51,254 nucleotides of DNA from Myxococcus sp. CA023 (GTDB taxonomy: Bacteria > Myxococcota > Myxococcia > Myxococcales > Myxococcaceae). Position numbers and translations under genes: made by a program. How positions within the stretch are numbered: position 1 is the first letter of the stretch; every line of letters starts with the position of its first letter. Below are positions 8,867-17,695 of the stretch, in pieces. The stretch covers positions 1-51,254 of the forward strand of contig NZ_JAAEAH010000071.1 of the NCBI RefSeq assembly GCF_010998615.1, written 5' to 3'. The notes under the pieces were generated by a model, which saw only the letters and a program-made list of their open reading frames with translations, did no database searches and was not told the DNA's origin.

Positions 8867-9979
8867 ATGGACAACCGTGGACGCCGCCGGCTGTGGCTCG
8901 TCGTGGCGGCGATGCTGTTCGTGGTGGCCGCGGTGTTGATGTTCACCGGGCAGGGTGAAGAGCCCGCCATGGAGACGCCGAAGGTGGAATTCCCCCGGCG
9001 GATGCGGGCACCCGAGCGGGAGCGCGCGGAACGGCGCCGGACGCATGTCCTGCCCGTGCAGGTGGACGCGGGCACGCAGGAGCGCGCGCGCCCCAGGGAC
9101 CCCCTGCTGGCCGCCCTGCCCCGCGGCGAGGGCAAGACGGCGGTGGTCATCGAGGCGAACGCGCTGCGACACTCGCCCATTGGTGAACTGCTGCTGGACT
9201 GCCTGATGCGGGATGGTGGAAAGCGGCTGCAGGAACTGCGGAACCTCAGTGGCGTGGACCCGCTCCAGGACCTGGACCGGCTGGTCATCACCGATGAAGG
9301 GATGATGCTGTCGGGCAACTTCGGCAACGCGAAGTTCAAGGAGTTGCTGGGTGAGCGCGTGTCCATGGACTACGGCGAAGGCGCCCGGGTGTACGAGCCG
9401 GGCGACATGACGGTAACGCGGCCGGACGGGAGCACGGCGCGTGGCCGGAGCGAAGCCGCTGTGGCGACGTGGAACAACGAGCTGCTGGTGATTGGAAAGT
9501 CGCCGGACGAGGTGAAGGCGGTGGTGGACCGGGTGGAGGGCCGCGGTCCGGACGAGCCCCCCGCCATCTCCGAGGGCAGCACCTACGGGGAGATGTATGG
9601 CGTGCTGTCCGTGGACCAGCTCGCGCGGCTGTTGCCCAAGGAGCAGGCAGAGCTGGCGGACCGCATCCGCCGGGTGGCCCAGAACGTGGAACTCCACGTG
9701 GACGCGAGCGGCGATGTGGCGATGGTCGCCGAGGTCCGCGGCGCGAATGGCGACGAAGTCACGGACCTGGGCAAGACGCTGGGCGCTGCGCTGAGCATGG
9801 CGCGCATCAAGGCGCAGGCAGAAGGCGAGAAGGACCTGGCGCAGCTGCTCGACTTCGCGCGCGTCCAGCCGGATGGCACGTCCTTCAAGCTGGAGATGGC
9901 GGTGCCGCTCGACGTCATCAAGCAGCGACTGGCGTTCTGCAAGGAAGAGCGGAGTGCGGCGGAGGCGGCTGAGCGATAG
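8867..9979 (+). CDS. Membrane-anchored periplasmic protein of unknown function
   Basis: 370-residue protein with a basic N terminus (MDNRGRRRLW), one hydrophobic segment at about 10-29 that acts as an uncleaved anchor or signal, an Arg/Glu-rich linker to about residue 80, and a soluble domain to the end. The soluble domain has alternating alpha-beta pattern and no motif I recognise; it ends in a charged Ala/Glu tail. It begins one base after the permease stop with GGAAAGGA upstream, so it is the third gene of the ABC operon and may be an accessory of that exporter. A perfect inverted repeat terminator follows at 10008-10045. Function is not assigned. Confidence 0.75.
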   Translation: MDNRGRRRLWLVVAAMLFVVAAVLMFTGQGEEPAMETPKVEFPRRMRAPERERAERRRTHVLPVQVDAGTQERARPRDPLLAALPRGEGKTAVVIEANALRHSPIGELLLDCLMRDGGKRLQELRNLSGVDPLQDLDRLVITDEGMMLSGNFGNAKFKELLGERVSMDYGEGARVYEPGDMTVTRPDGSTARGRSEAAVATWNNELLVIGKSPDEVKAVVDRVEGRGPDEPPAISEGSTYGEMYGVLSVDQLARLLPKEQAELADRIRRVAQNVELHVDASGDVAMVAEVRGANGDEVTDLGKTLGAALSMARIKAQAEGEKDLAQLLDFARVQPDGTSFKLEMAVPLDVIKQRLAFCKEERSAAEAAER

Positions 9980-10007
9980 GCCGGAAGTCGTCGTTTTCGC
10001 GCTGTCC

Positions 10008-10045
10008 ACGACGCCCCTTGGCCTTCCCTGGCCAGGGGGCGTCGT
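10008..10045. terminator. Bidirectional intrinsic terminator-like hairpin
   Basis: A 16-base-pair stem (10008-10023 with 10030-10045, one G-T wobble) closes a 6-base loop between two convergent genes. The GC-rich stem is flanked by short T-rich runs (tcgttttcg on the left), so it could end transcription from both sides. Confidence 0.75.
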
Positions 10046-10056
10046 CGTTCCTGGAA

Positions 10057-10710
10057 TCAGGGCTGAAGCGACACGCCTGCGCCTTCTTGGTCGCGACGGC
10101 GCAGCTCCGCCGCGGCCTTCGCCGCGGTGAACAGCGTGATGACGATGTAGGCACGGATGATGAGGGCGAAGATGGGCGGGCGCCCTCCTCCTGAGAGGGT
10201 GTCCACCACCGTGAAGAGCGCGTCGGCGATGTACAGGATGCCGGCGAGAATGGGCGCCACCCGGGTGCCCCGGTAGGTGAAGAAGCCAAGCACCGCGACC
10301 ACCAGGCCAAAGAGGATGGAGCCCAGCCCCATCCCCGCGGCCTCCAGGACCTCGCTCTCCACCAGCAGCGCGATGACACCGAGCAAGGTGTTCAGGCCCG
10401 CCAGGAAATAGAGCAGGTTCGCCGCGCTCTTGACCTGCTGCGCCGGGTCCGTGTCAGAACCTGGAAGTGCCTCCCCGTCGCGAGACACCGCCAGGCCCGT
10501 GCGAAAGACGCCGCTCTGGAGCAGGACGTTCAGCGAGCTCCCGTCAGGGAGCTTGAAGAACACGCCCCGCTTGAGCTCGGCAGCCCCGCCGTCCAGCGTG
10601 CCCACGACCTTTCCATCCAGGGTGACGGTGAACTGCTTCCACCCCCAGCCCCACGACAACTCCAAGCGAGGCGGGCCACCCGCCTCCAGTGCCAGCTTCT
10701 TCGACCCCAT
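10057..10710 (-). CDS. Integral membrane protein with soluble N-terminal domain
   Basis: 217-residue protein. Residues 1-95 are a soluble beta-rich domain (PRLELSWGWGWKQFTVTLDG...), and about 97-205 hold four hydrophobic helices. I chose the ATG at 10710, preceded by GGAGGGGG; an upstream in-frame start adds 8 residues but has no site. The N-terminal domain with its repeated Trp-Gly and a GKVVGTL turn resembles uncharacterised domains seen next to membrane helices in myxobacteria. Function unknown. Its downstream end faces the ABC operon across a shared terminator; upstream on the same strand is another small membrane protein. Confidence 0.75.
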   Translation of the reverse strand: MGSKKLALEAGGPPRLELSWGWGWKQFTVTLDGKVVGTLDGGAAELKRGVFFKLPDGSSLNVLLQSGVFRTGLAVSRDGEALPGSDTDPAQQVKSAANLLYFLAGLNTLLGVIALLVESEVLEAAGMGLGSILFGLVVAVLGFFTYRGTRVAPILAGILYIADALFTVVDTLSGGGRPPIFALIIRAYIVITLFTAAKAAAELRRRDQEGAGVSLQP

Positions 10711-10828
10711 GTGAATCCCCCTCCGTCGACCCAAACAGGGTCAGGGGGCGAAGCTAGCTGTCCTATGGATGACATTGCAAAGTCACGGGCGATTTCAGGC
10801 GGCGCCATGGCGAAGCCCCGGGGCCGGC

Positions 10829-11209
10829 TCAGCCTCGCAGGGCCACCCCGAGGCCGATGATGACCAGCATGGCAACATGGAACCAGCCGACGTTGCGAGC
10901 GAGCACGGCCCATCCCTCCCCTGAGCCAGGAGCGGCACCGCGCCGGATGGCCGCCAGCTCCTGGTAGCCCAGCACGAGCCCCACGAGACCCGGTACGAAC
11001 CCGATGAACCCCACCGTGGCGAAGATGAGCGCCAGCGTGGCGCGTTTGGAGGGTTTCTCTCCCAGCGCGACGGTGTGGCAGTGAAGGCAGAGCATGCGCC
11101 CCACCTGCCACCTGCGGCAGCCTTCACACAAGAAGGTGCCGCAGCGGCTGCACGTCCCCTCCGCGGGCCTCTCGGGATGAAGGGGGCACAGCGCGACCGT
11201 CGCATCCAT
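10829..11209 (-). CDS. B-box-type zinc finger plus two-helix membrane protein
   Basis: 126-residue protein. Residues 1-50 carry a cysteine/histidine array (CPLHPE...CSRCGTFLCEGC...CLHCH) of the B-box/RING-like zinc-binding kind. Residues about 58-82 and 103-124 are hydrophobic helices separated by a short charged loop; the first (LALIFATVGFIGFVPGLVGLVLGYQELAAI) looks like DUF4190, which often follows such fingers in myxobacteria. It probably sits in the inner membrane with a cytoplasmic zinc domain. Partner and function unknown. The ATG at 11209 is the first in frame. Confidence 0.78.
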   Translation of the reverse strand: MDATVALCPLHPERPAEGTCSRCGTFLCEGCRRWQVGRMLCLHCHTVALGEKPSKRATLALIFATVGFIGFVPGLVGLVLGYQELAAIRRGAAPGSGEGWAVLARNVGWFHVAMLVIIGLGVALRG

Positions 11210-11531
11210 GCCCGTTCTCTATCACGCCCCGGGACGCGTCACGCCGACGCTCCGGCCCCTTCAGCCGGCGCCGAGGGATGTCCGTACATGGGAATAGGGC
11301 GTGACCCGGCCGCTCTTGCTCACCGCCCCATGACAGAGACAGTCCTCGCGGCTGGCTTTCCCTGAAGAATTACACCCCGCAATGACAGGCACTAATAGGA
11401 CGGGCCCACCAGGGCTCGGCCGCGACATCCACTCCCCTCCCCTGGCGCGCCCCAGCCGATTGTTTGATATATCGTTGCGCGCTGCCGCTCCCAATTCCAT
11501 GCGAGCACAGCCTCCTCAAGGGAGAATCCAC
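11210..11531. other. Divergent intergenic region, no gene seen
   Basis: 322 bases between two divergent genes. I see no credible coding frame. An AT-rich patch at 11459-11476 (gattgtttgatatatcg) lies about 60 bases before the rightward start and may contain its -10 region. AAGGGAGAA just before 11532 is the ribosome site. Confidence 0.5.
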
Positions 11532-13196
11532 ATGCGCATCGTTTCGAAAGGGGCCCGTGGCCTTTCCGCACTGCTTGGCGCGGCGGCCCTGGCATCCATC
11601 GGTTGTGGTGATGTCCCGGACGCGTCGGAGAGCTCCCAGGCCGAGCTCCTGCAGACAAGCGCTCCTCTGGATTGCCTCTCCTCCATCAAGCCGGAGCGGG
11701 AGCTGCTCATCCAGGATGCGACCGTGCTGAATGACCCGGTGCGTACGGCCTGGTCCGGAGCGATGCCCAAGGTGCGCGGGGCCGCGGACGGCGCGTGGAG
11801 CTTCGGCCGACGACTGGCGGAGATGAGCGGCGACGTCGCTCCCTCCGAGTTCGTCCGCGACGGGCTCCAGCGGGGTGCGGAACAGGACGCGGTCACCCGC
11901 GCGCTCGTGCCCCAGCTCCTCGAAGCGTGGCCAAGACTCGCGGATGGCACCCTGGACATGACGAAGGCGCCGCTGCGGCTGAAGGCCATCGTCAACCACG
12001 TGGACACCCACAATTCGGACCGGCACAGCGCTGGCGAGGGCCACCTGGTCTTCGATGCAATCGATGCGGACGGCAAGCCACTACCCCTCACCGCCACCCT
12101 CGTGTACGACCTGCCGGCATCCAAGCCCTCGGACGCGCTCCACTGGGCCCGGCAATGGCATGCACTCGCCACGCAGACTCCGGGTACGGAGGCATTCAAC
12201 ACCACCCTCCAGGCCGTCACCGACCGATTCACCGCCGCCCCAGGACGGCTCCAGGTGCGCACGACGGAATCGGTCCTCGACTCAGCGCGCTCGAAATCCA
12301 CCGACGCGCGGCGCCTCGCGAAGGACTTCGGAAACCTGCTGTGCACCGATAGCGCAGCCCCTACCGTGACGCTCCTCTCGCCGAGCCCGGGCAGTGCCGT
12401 GCGCGGCACCATCACCCTGACGGCGAGCGCCTACGATGACGTCGGCGTCACGCGCGTGGACTTCTTCTCAGGGTCCACCCTCATCGCCTCCGACACCCAG
12501 CCCCCTTTCATCGTGGACTGGGACACGACGACGTCCCCCTCCGGCACCCAGGCGCTGACAGCCCAGGCCTTCGACGCGGACGGCAACATAGGCATCTCCG
12601 ACCCGGTGAGCGTCATGGTGGACAACTTCGCTCCCATCATTCTTTCGGGCACGCCCCAGTACAACCCGCAGACCCTGAACTATGTGCGCGGCAACATCAC
12701 CGTGGGCTGGTCCGTGACGGACCAGTCCCTCTCAGGCGTGGTCCTGGCCGAGTTCTTCCAGGAGGGGTACCTCAAGGGCTCGCTGACGAGCCCCACCAGC
12801 CTTGGGTACACCTTCGCGTGGGACACGCGGGTGCTGGCCAATCGATCCTACAGCCTGACCCTCCGCGCGACTGACAGGGCAGGCAATGTCGCGACGCACA
12901 CCCGTTCGCTGATCGTCGACAACGCGCCGCCCACGTCCGTCCTGACCGCACCGGCCGACGGAGACGTCGTCAGTGGTGTCGTCACGCTGGCTGCCAATGC
13001 GAGTGACAGCCAATCGCTCTACTACGTCGCCTTCGAGATCGACGGTGTCATCCAGACACCCTATTCGACCACCGCGCCCTTCACCCGTACGTGGGACACG
13101 ACGGGCAAGTCCGGCACGCACGTCATTGTCGCCATCGCGTATGACCGCGTGGGCAACAGCCAACGCAGCAACGCAGTGACGGTCACCGTTCCGTGA
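11532..13196 (+). CDS. Secreted lipoprotein with three bacterial Ig-like domains
   Basis: 554-residue predicted lipoprotein. I use the ATG at 11532 because it follows AAGGGAGAA and starts a signal peptide (MRIVSKGARGLSALL...) ending in ALASIGCG, with the lipobox Cys near residue 27. A helical N-terminal domain covers about 30-270. Three Ig-like repeats follow (about 275-370, 370-460 and 462-554), each opening near PTVTLLSPSPGS or similar and containing VDFFSGSTL or VEFEIDG-type strands and a WDTT or WDTR turn, the bacterial Ig (Big_9-like) pattern. Such repeats usually serve adhesion or cell-surface assembly. No enzymatic motif was seen in the N-terminal domain. A strong hairpin terminator follows at 13264. 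Confidence 0.8.
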   Translation: MRIVSKGARGLSALLGAAALASIGCGDVPDASESSQAELLQTSAPLDCLSSIKPERELLIQDATVLNDPVRTAWSGAMPKVRGAADGAWSFGRRLAEMSGDVAPSEFVRDGLQRGAEQDAVTRALVPQLLEAWPRLADGTLDMTKAPLRLKAIVNHVDTHNSDRHSAGEGHLVFDAIDADGKPLPLTATLVYDLPASKPSDALHWARQWHALATQTPGTEAFNTTLQAVTDRFTAAPGRLQVRTTESVLDSARSKSTDARRLAKDFGNLLCTDSAAPTVTLLSPSPGSAVRGTITLTASAYDDVGVTRVDFFSGSTLIASDTQPPFIVDWDTTTSPSGTQALTAQAFDADGNIGISDPVSVMVDNFAPIILSGTPQYNPQTLNYVRGNITVGWSVTDQSLSGVVLAEFFQEGYLKGSLTSPTSLGYTFAWDTRVLANRSYSLTLRATDRAGNVATHTRSLIVDNAPPTSVLTAPADGDVVSGVVTLAANASDSQSLYYVAFEIDGVIQTPYSTTAPFTRTWDTTGKSGTHVIVAIAYDRVGNSQRSNAVTVTVP

Positions 13197-13263
13197 GCCA
13201 CAGGCGGGCACTGACGCCCCGGTAGCCCCCCTGGTCTCACCTCGGCCGGGTGCCCCGTCGAAG

Positions 13264-13290
13264 GGCCGCGCCAGACCTGCTGGCGCGGCC
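13264..13290 (+). terminator. Intrinsic terminator hairpin
   Basis: Perfect 10-base-pair inverted repeat GGCCGCGCCA / TGGCGCGGCC with a 7-base loop, followed by tctcttcg, 67 bases after the Ig-domain gene. Confidence 0.75.
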
Positions 13291-13689
13291 TCTCTTCGTA
13301 ACCGTCCGGCGAATGACGTGGCGTGAGATGTTGAAGACGGTTGGGTGCCGTGCTCGGCGAGCGTTGCAACACGACTGGGCGAGAAGGCGTGGTCCGGCGT
13401 GAGCTTCCGGGCTTCAAGCGTTCTACGCGGTCGGCTCGGGCGGTGCGCGGCTCCAGGGTGCGGCTGCGCTCCGACATCGCCGTCTCGCCCAGCGCCGTGG
13501 TGTCTCCGGTCTTCACCTGCCGCACCTAGTGAAAGATGGTGCCGCGATGCTTCCGGCGCGGGGGAAGAAATACGGATGCTGCCAGGTGGGGGCGCTTGGG
13601 CGACGCCCGCCGCCATGCCCAGACAGGTCTGAGCCCGTTTTGCATGGACTGCTTGCTATCCCACCTGCCGTCCGTGCCAGTCTGGCCGG
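13291..13689. other. Non-coding or decayed stretch
   Basis: About 400 bases between the terminator and the next gene. Several short frames exist on both strands (for example 13341-13529 plus), but none has a ribosome site, a recognisable family or a natural start, and their codons do not show the neighbours' third-position bias. I see no IS end or repeat here; it may be a decayed gene plus the promoter of the DUF1592 gene. Confidence 0.45.
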
Positions 13690-16017
13690 ATGAACCGCGT
13701 CCTCCTGCTGGCCGGACTGTTGAGCCTCGTTGCGTGCAAGGGCTCCAACGAGCCAAACACCAACACCGGAGGCCCAAACAATCCAGGGGAGCCCGGTGGG
13801 CCCGGGGGGAACCTGGGCGCCGCGTGCGTGGTGCAGTCGGTGCTCGCCGAGCGCTGCGCCAGCTGTCACGGCGCGCTGCCGACCCAGGGGGCGACGATGC
13901 CGCTGCGCACCCTGCACGACATGCGGGTGAGTTCGGTGATGGATGGAGGGCTCAGCAACGCCCAGCGCGCGCTCATCCGCATGCGCGACGACGCGTCTCC
14001 GATGCCGCCGGCCCCGCATGAACGCGCGAGCGCAGCCGACCTCGCCGCGCTCGAGACCTGGATCGGGGAGGGGATGCCCCTCTGCAGTGGCACGGGCGGC
14101 CCGCCCGTGACCGTGGTGCCCGAGCCCAACCTGCTCGATCAGTCTGCGCTCTTCATCTGCACCGAAGGCGTGCGCTCGGATACGCCGACGCGCATCCGCC
14201 GCTTGAACCGGCGCGAGTTCACCCGCAACGTCGGTGGCTCGGTCGAGCGCAGCTGGACCGGGTTCAGCTTCTACGACAACCCGCTCGATCCCAGCGCCAT
14301 CGAGCAGTACAGCTCCTGGGCCACGGACGAGACGCTGGACGAGGCCACGGTGGAGCTCTTCCTGCCGGTGGTCGGCGAGGCCGCCGCGCCGTGGACGATG
14401 AACTACCCGGACGGCAACCGGATGGAGCGTGTCTACACCAACAGCCGCTTCAGGTGCATGTTCGACGACGCGAACCCGAGCGACTCCTGCAAGCGCTTCC
14501 ACCTCGGCCAGATGCTCGAGTTCGGCGTCTTCTTCCGCCCGCCCACCGAGGATGAGCTCACCCGCCTCACCGCCTTCGCGACCGAGGTCATCGCGCAGGA
14601 GCCGAGCTACTCCCCGCGAAACCGCGCGGACTCCATCACGCGGATCTCCAACGCCGCGTGGATGATGACCGGCGCCATGTTCCGCCGCGAGATGGGCGGC
14701 GAGCCGGCCGACGGTCGCGTGGAGCTGACCAGCCTCGAGCTGGGCTCGCAGCTGGCCTACGCGCTGGCGGGGCGCGCGCCCTCGGCGACGCCGAGCTTCG
14801 TGTGGCCGTACTACTCCGCGCCCCTCGAGGGGCATCTGGCGGACGTGGCGACCGCCGCGAAGGATGGCTCGCTCAAGCAGGATGCGACGACCACCGCCCT
14901 GATCGAGAAGTACCTGGGCGGCGTCGACGCCCACCAGAACGGGACACCGCGCTTCGATCTGGTGCAGGACTACAACGAGACGCAGCGCTCCAAGCGCGGG
15001 CAGTACTGGCTGGGTGACGGCGTCGCGGGCTTCTTCCGCGAGTGGCTCGGCTACGAGCACGTGGCCGCGGTGTTCAAGGAGTCCCCGGCGGCGACCTCGC
15101 GCTTCGAACTCGAGGGGCTCGGCTACATCAGCTCGGTCTCGTACGACAACCTGCTCACCAACTTCCATCCGCTGGAGCCGACCTTCATCCAGCAGTTCGA
15201 CGACCTGATCGCGCGGGTGGTCGTCGAGGATCAGGACGTGCTGGCGAACCTGCTCACCACGCGCACCTTCTACGTGCCCTCCATGCAGCACGCGGCGTAC
15301 GACTCGCACAAGGGCCTCTCCCACCCCTACAACGTCAGCGCGATCCTCCCGGCGACCGTCACGGGCCGCTGGAAGACGCTGCCTGCCACCGAGCGCGCGG
15401 GCGTGCTGACCCACCCGGTGTGGCTGGCCGCGCACGGCGGCAACTTCGAGGACGATCCGTCCATCGTCCACCGCGGCAAATGGGTGCGCGAGAACCTCCT
15501 GTGCGGCTTCGTCCCACCGCTCAGCAGCGTGCAGGTGGCAGCCCAGGTTGGCGCTCACGCTGCCGACAAGAACGCGCGCCGCCGCCTGCAGGAGGCGACG
15601 GCCGGTTCGCAGTGTCAGGGCTGTCACCGCCTGATGGAGCCGCTCGGCCTGCCCTTCGAGATCTACAACCACGCGGGCTTCCTGCGCGCGCGGGATCGCT
15701 CGCCCAGCGGAGGCTGGACCACGCCGGACGGAAGCTCGACGCTCACGTCGATGCCCGAACCCGGGCTGGACGGCCCGGTGCGCGACGCGGTGGAGTTGAG
15801 CGAGCGCCTGGCGACCTCGCGGCACGTGAAACGCTGCTTCATGCGACAGGCCTTCCGCTACTTCATGGGCCGCCCGGAGAACCCGAGCGACGCCTGTACG
15901 CTGACGCAGATGGAGCAGGCCTATGATGAGAACAACGGCTCGTTCTCCAAGATGCTGACCACGCTGATGACCAGCGACACCTGGAAGACGCGGCGTGTGC
16001 CGCAGGCTGGAGAGTGA
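13690..16017 (+). CDS. DUF1592/DUF1588/DUF1585 cytochrome-like lipoprotein, GATC-rich copy
   Basis: 775-residue exported protein. A lipoprotein signal (MNRVLLLAGLLSLVAC) is followed by a Gly/Pro/Asn linker. A cytochrome c-like segment has haem motif C56ASCH60 in the planctomycete-cytochrome (PSCyt) style. The DUF1592 and DUF1588 regions (LTRLTAFATEVI..., FFREWLGYEHVA...) and a C-terminal DUF1585-type part with a second CxxCH (CQGCH near 640) followed by RLMEPLGLPFEIYN complete it. It is always paired with a DUF1552 gene, here 6 bases downstream, so the two products presumably work together at the cell envelope; the substrate is not established. GATC occurs about 22 times by eye across this gene and the next, unlike the neighbours, suggesting a different origin. 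A paralogous pair lies at 25551-28687. Confidence 0.85.
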   Translation: MNRVLLLAGLLSLVACKGSNEPNTNTGGPNNPGEPGGPGGNLGAACVVQSVLAERCASCHGALPTQGATMPLRTLHDMRVSSVMDGGLSNAQRALIRMRDDASPMPPAPHERASAADLAALETWIGEGMPLCSGTGGPPVTVVPEPNLLDQSALFICTEGVRSDTPTRIRRLNRREFTRNVGGSVERSWTGFSFYDNPLDPSAIEQYSSWATDETLDEATVELFLPVVGEAAAPWTMNYPDGNRMERVYTNSRFRCMFDDANPSDSCKRFHLGQMLEFGVFFRPPTEDELTRLTAFATEVIAQEPSYSPRNRADSITRISNAAWMMTGAMFRREMGGEPADGRVELTSLELGSQLAYALAGRAPSATPSFVWPYYSAPLEGHLADVATAAKDGSLKQDATTTALIEKYLGGVDAHQNGTPRFDLVQDYNETQRSKRGQYWLGDGVAGFFREWLGYEHVAAVFKESPAATSRFELEGLGYISSVSYDNLLTNFHPLEPTFIQQFDDLIARVVVEDQDVLANLLTTRTFYVPSMQHAAYDSHKGLSHPYNVSAILPATVTGRWKTLPATERAGVLTHPVWLAAHGGNFEDDPSIVHRGKWVRENLLCGFVPPLSSVQVAAQVGAHAADKNARRRLQEATAGSQCQGCHRLMEPLGLPFEIYNHAGFLRARDRSPSGGWTTPDGSSTLTSMPEPGLDGPVRDAVELSERLATSRHVKRCFMRQAFRYFMGRPENPSDACTLTQMEQAYDENNGSFSKMLTTLMTSDTWKTRRVPQAGE

Positions 16018-16022
16018 CTGCC

Positions 16023-17420
16023 ATGTTCTCGCGACGAACCGTCCTGAAGGGCATGGCCGCCGGCCTCTTCGCGCCCTACTTCCACGACGTCTACGCCCAG
16101 GCGTCCGCGTTGCCGGCGCGCCTGGTGCTGGTCCTCGAGTGCAATGGCGTCTACCCCCGCGCGCTCCTGAGCACGGGCACCCGCGCGGCGCTGGGGGGGC
16201 GCGCCAACACCTCCGACCGCATCTTCTGGGACGCGTACAAGGACACGCCGCTGGTGCGTGAGGGCGACGATCTCGCCAGCGCGATCAGCCTCGGGCCGTT
16301 GGCGGCGTCTTCCGGCAACATCGACCTGGTGAACCGCTCCGCCGTGCTGCTGGGGCTCTCGAACCTCATCGCGGGCGGCGGGCACTCCAGCGGGACGGGC
16401 GGGCTGAGCTGCGCGGTGAACGGCGCGGGCGCGACCTTCGACGCGGTGATCGCACCTCGCCTGCGCCGGGGTGCACCGTTCGACGTGCTGCGCCTGGGCA
16501 CCAGCTCCGCGCGCGTGTCGATCGTGTACGAGACCTGTGCGCTCGGCCCCCGCAAGCCCGCGGGCATCATCGTCAACCCGTCGCTTGCGTTCGACAGCAC
16601 CTTCGGCTCGCTGCTCGGCGGCTCGACGAACGGGCGCGATCGCAAGATGCTCTTCGACTTCGCGCTGGCCGACTCGCGGAAGGCACTGGCGGAGTTCAGC
16701 GGCAACTCCAACGAGCGGCTGAAACTGGAGCGCTACGTCTCCTCGCTCGAGTCGCTGCGCACGCGGGAGGATCAGCTCGAAGGCATGGCGGAACGCGTGC
16801 GGCCCTACCTGCCACTGGCACCGAAGGACAACCCGCTCATCACCAGCGCGGGCTCACCGCCCGACTCGCTGAAGTGGTTCGAGGCGCAGTTCCAGATCGC
16901 CACGGCGTCCCTCCTGGGCGGGCTGACGAACACGGTGGTACTGGCGACGGGTACCTCGGGCTTCGACGTGGCCTACGGCCCGGACGTGACCGACATCCCG
17001 CGACACAACCTGCAGCACGGCCTGGATGCGGGGCAGAACTGGGATCGCGTCGCCGAGGTCACCCGCCGTCACGTGCAACTGGTGGCGAACCTGGCGAGGA
17101 CGCTGGCCGCCACGCCCGAGGTCGGCGCGAGCGGCTCGATGTTGGATCACACCGCGATCGTCTTCATGTCCGACAACGGCGAGCAGCACCACTCGACCTC
17201 GCGTGAGTGGCCGAAGCTCGTGGTGGGCGGCAACGCGCTGGGCCTGAAGACCGACGGACGCACGGTCGTGTACCCAAAGTACGACGCGGCCCGGAACCGG
17301 CAGGTCTCGAACCTCTTCAACACGCTCGGCCACGCGTTCGGAGACGCAGACTTCAACACCTTCGGGCAGGAGGGCAGCACGCGCATCGCGCCGGGACCGC
17401 TGAGCGAGCTGTATGGCTGA
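16023..17420 (+). CDS. DUF1552 family Tat-exported protein (partner of DUF1592 gene)
   Basis: 465-residue protein with a twin-arginine signal (MFSRRTVLKGMAAGLF, cut near YAQA) followed by the DUF1552 domain, which resembles alkaline-phosphatase/sulfatase-fold proteins: LVLVLECNGVYPR, the GGGHSSGTGGLSC block, and FMSDNGEQHHS near the C terminus with metal-ligand-like Asp and His. I chose ATG 16023 because GGAGAG is 8 bases before it; a GTG at 16014 overlapping the upstream stop would add three residues and sits on that site. Export through Tat implies folding, perhaps with metal, before transport. The product is likely a periplasmic partner of the upstream cytochrome-like protein. Same GATC-rich composition. 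Confidence 0.85.
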   Translation: MFSRRTVLKGMAAGLFAPYFHDVYAQASALPARLVLVLECNGVYPRALLSTGTRAALGGRANTSDRIFWDAYKDTPLVREGDDLASAISLGPLAASSGNIDLVNRSAVLLGLSNLIAGGGHSSGTGGLSCAVNGAGATFDAVIAPRLRRGAPFDVLRLGTSSARVSIVYETCALGPRKPAGIIVNPSLAFDSTFGSLLGGSTNGRDRKMLFDFALADSRKALAEFSGNSNERLKLERYVSSLESLRTREDQLEGMAERVRPYLPLAPKDNPLITSAGSPPDSLKWFEAQFQIATASLLGGLTNTVVLATGTSGFDVAYGPDVTDIPRHNLQHGLDAGQNWDRVAEVTRRHVQLVANLARTLAATPEVGASGSMLDHTAIVFMSDNGEQHHSTSREWPKLVVGGNALGLKTDGRTVVYPKYDAARNRQVSNLFNTLGHAFGDADFNTFGQEGSTRIAPGPLSELYG

Positions 17421-17465
17421 GCCGTGAGAGCGGGCTGGGCGGGTTCCACGTCATTTTTGGCAGGC

Positions 17466-17645
17466 ATGTCTCGCTGGTGCCACTCCTGTAAGCAGCCCCG
17501 GGACACGCTGCGACAGCGCGGCGTGGACATCATCGGCGCGGCGGAGGCCATCTCCCGCGAGATGCACCGGGGCGCCCTCCCGGAGAGCACCGCCGCCGCG
17601 ACGCTGGCCTCGCTCATCGTCTCCTGGCTGTCCTCGAAGAAGTAG
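17466..17645 (+). CDS. Possible 59-residue protein with N-terminal CxxC
   Basis: Short frame beginning MSRWCHSCKQPRDTLRQRG, with one CxxC pair that could be half of a metal or redox site, then a helical stretch ending in VSWLSSKK. It starts 45 bases after the DUF1552 stop and ends 50 bases before the LysR gene. The ribosome site is weak (GGCAGGC). Codon use fits coding, but no family is recognised. Could be a real small gene or chance. Confidence 0.4.
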   Translation: MSRWCHSCKQPRDTLRQRGVDIIGAAEAISREMHRGALPESTAAATLASLIVSWLSSKK

Positions 17646-17695
17646 CGCGAGGACGCGCGCGTGCATCATCGCCGTCGATGTGATGCAGTCGCGCG

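Noticed and set aside
13513..15825. 770-codon open frame on the minus strand
   Set aside because: Antisense shadow of the DUF1592 gene, produced by third-position GC bias.
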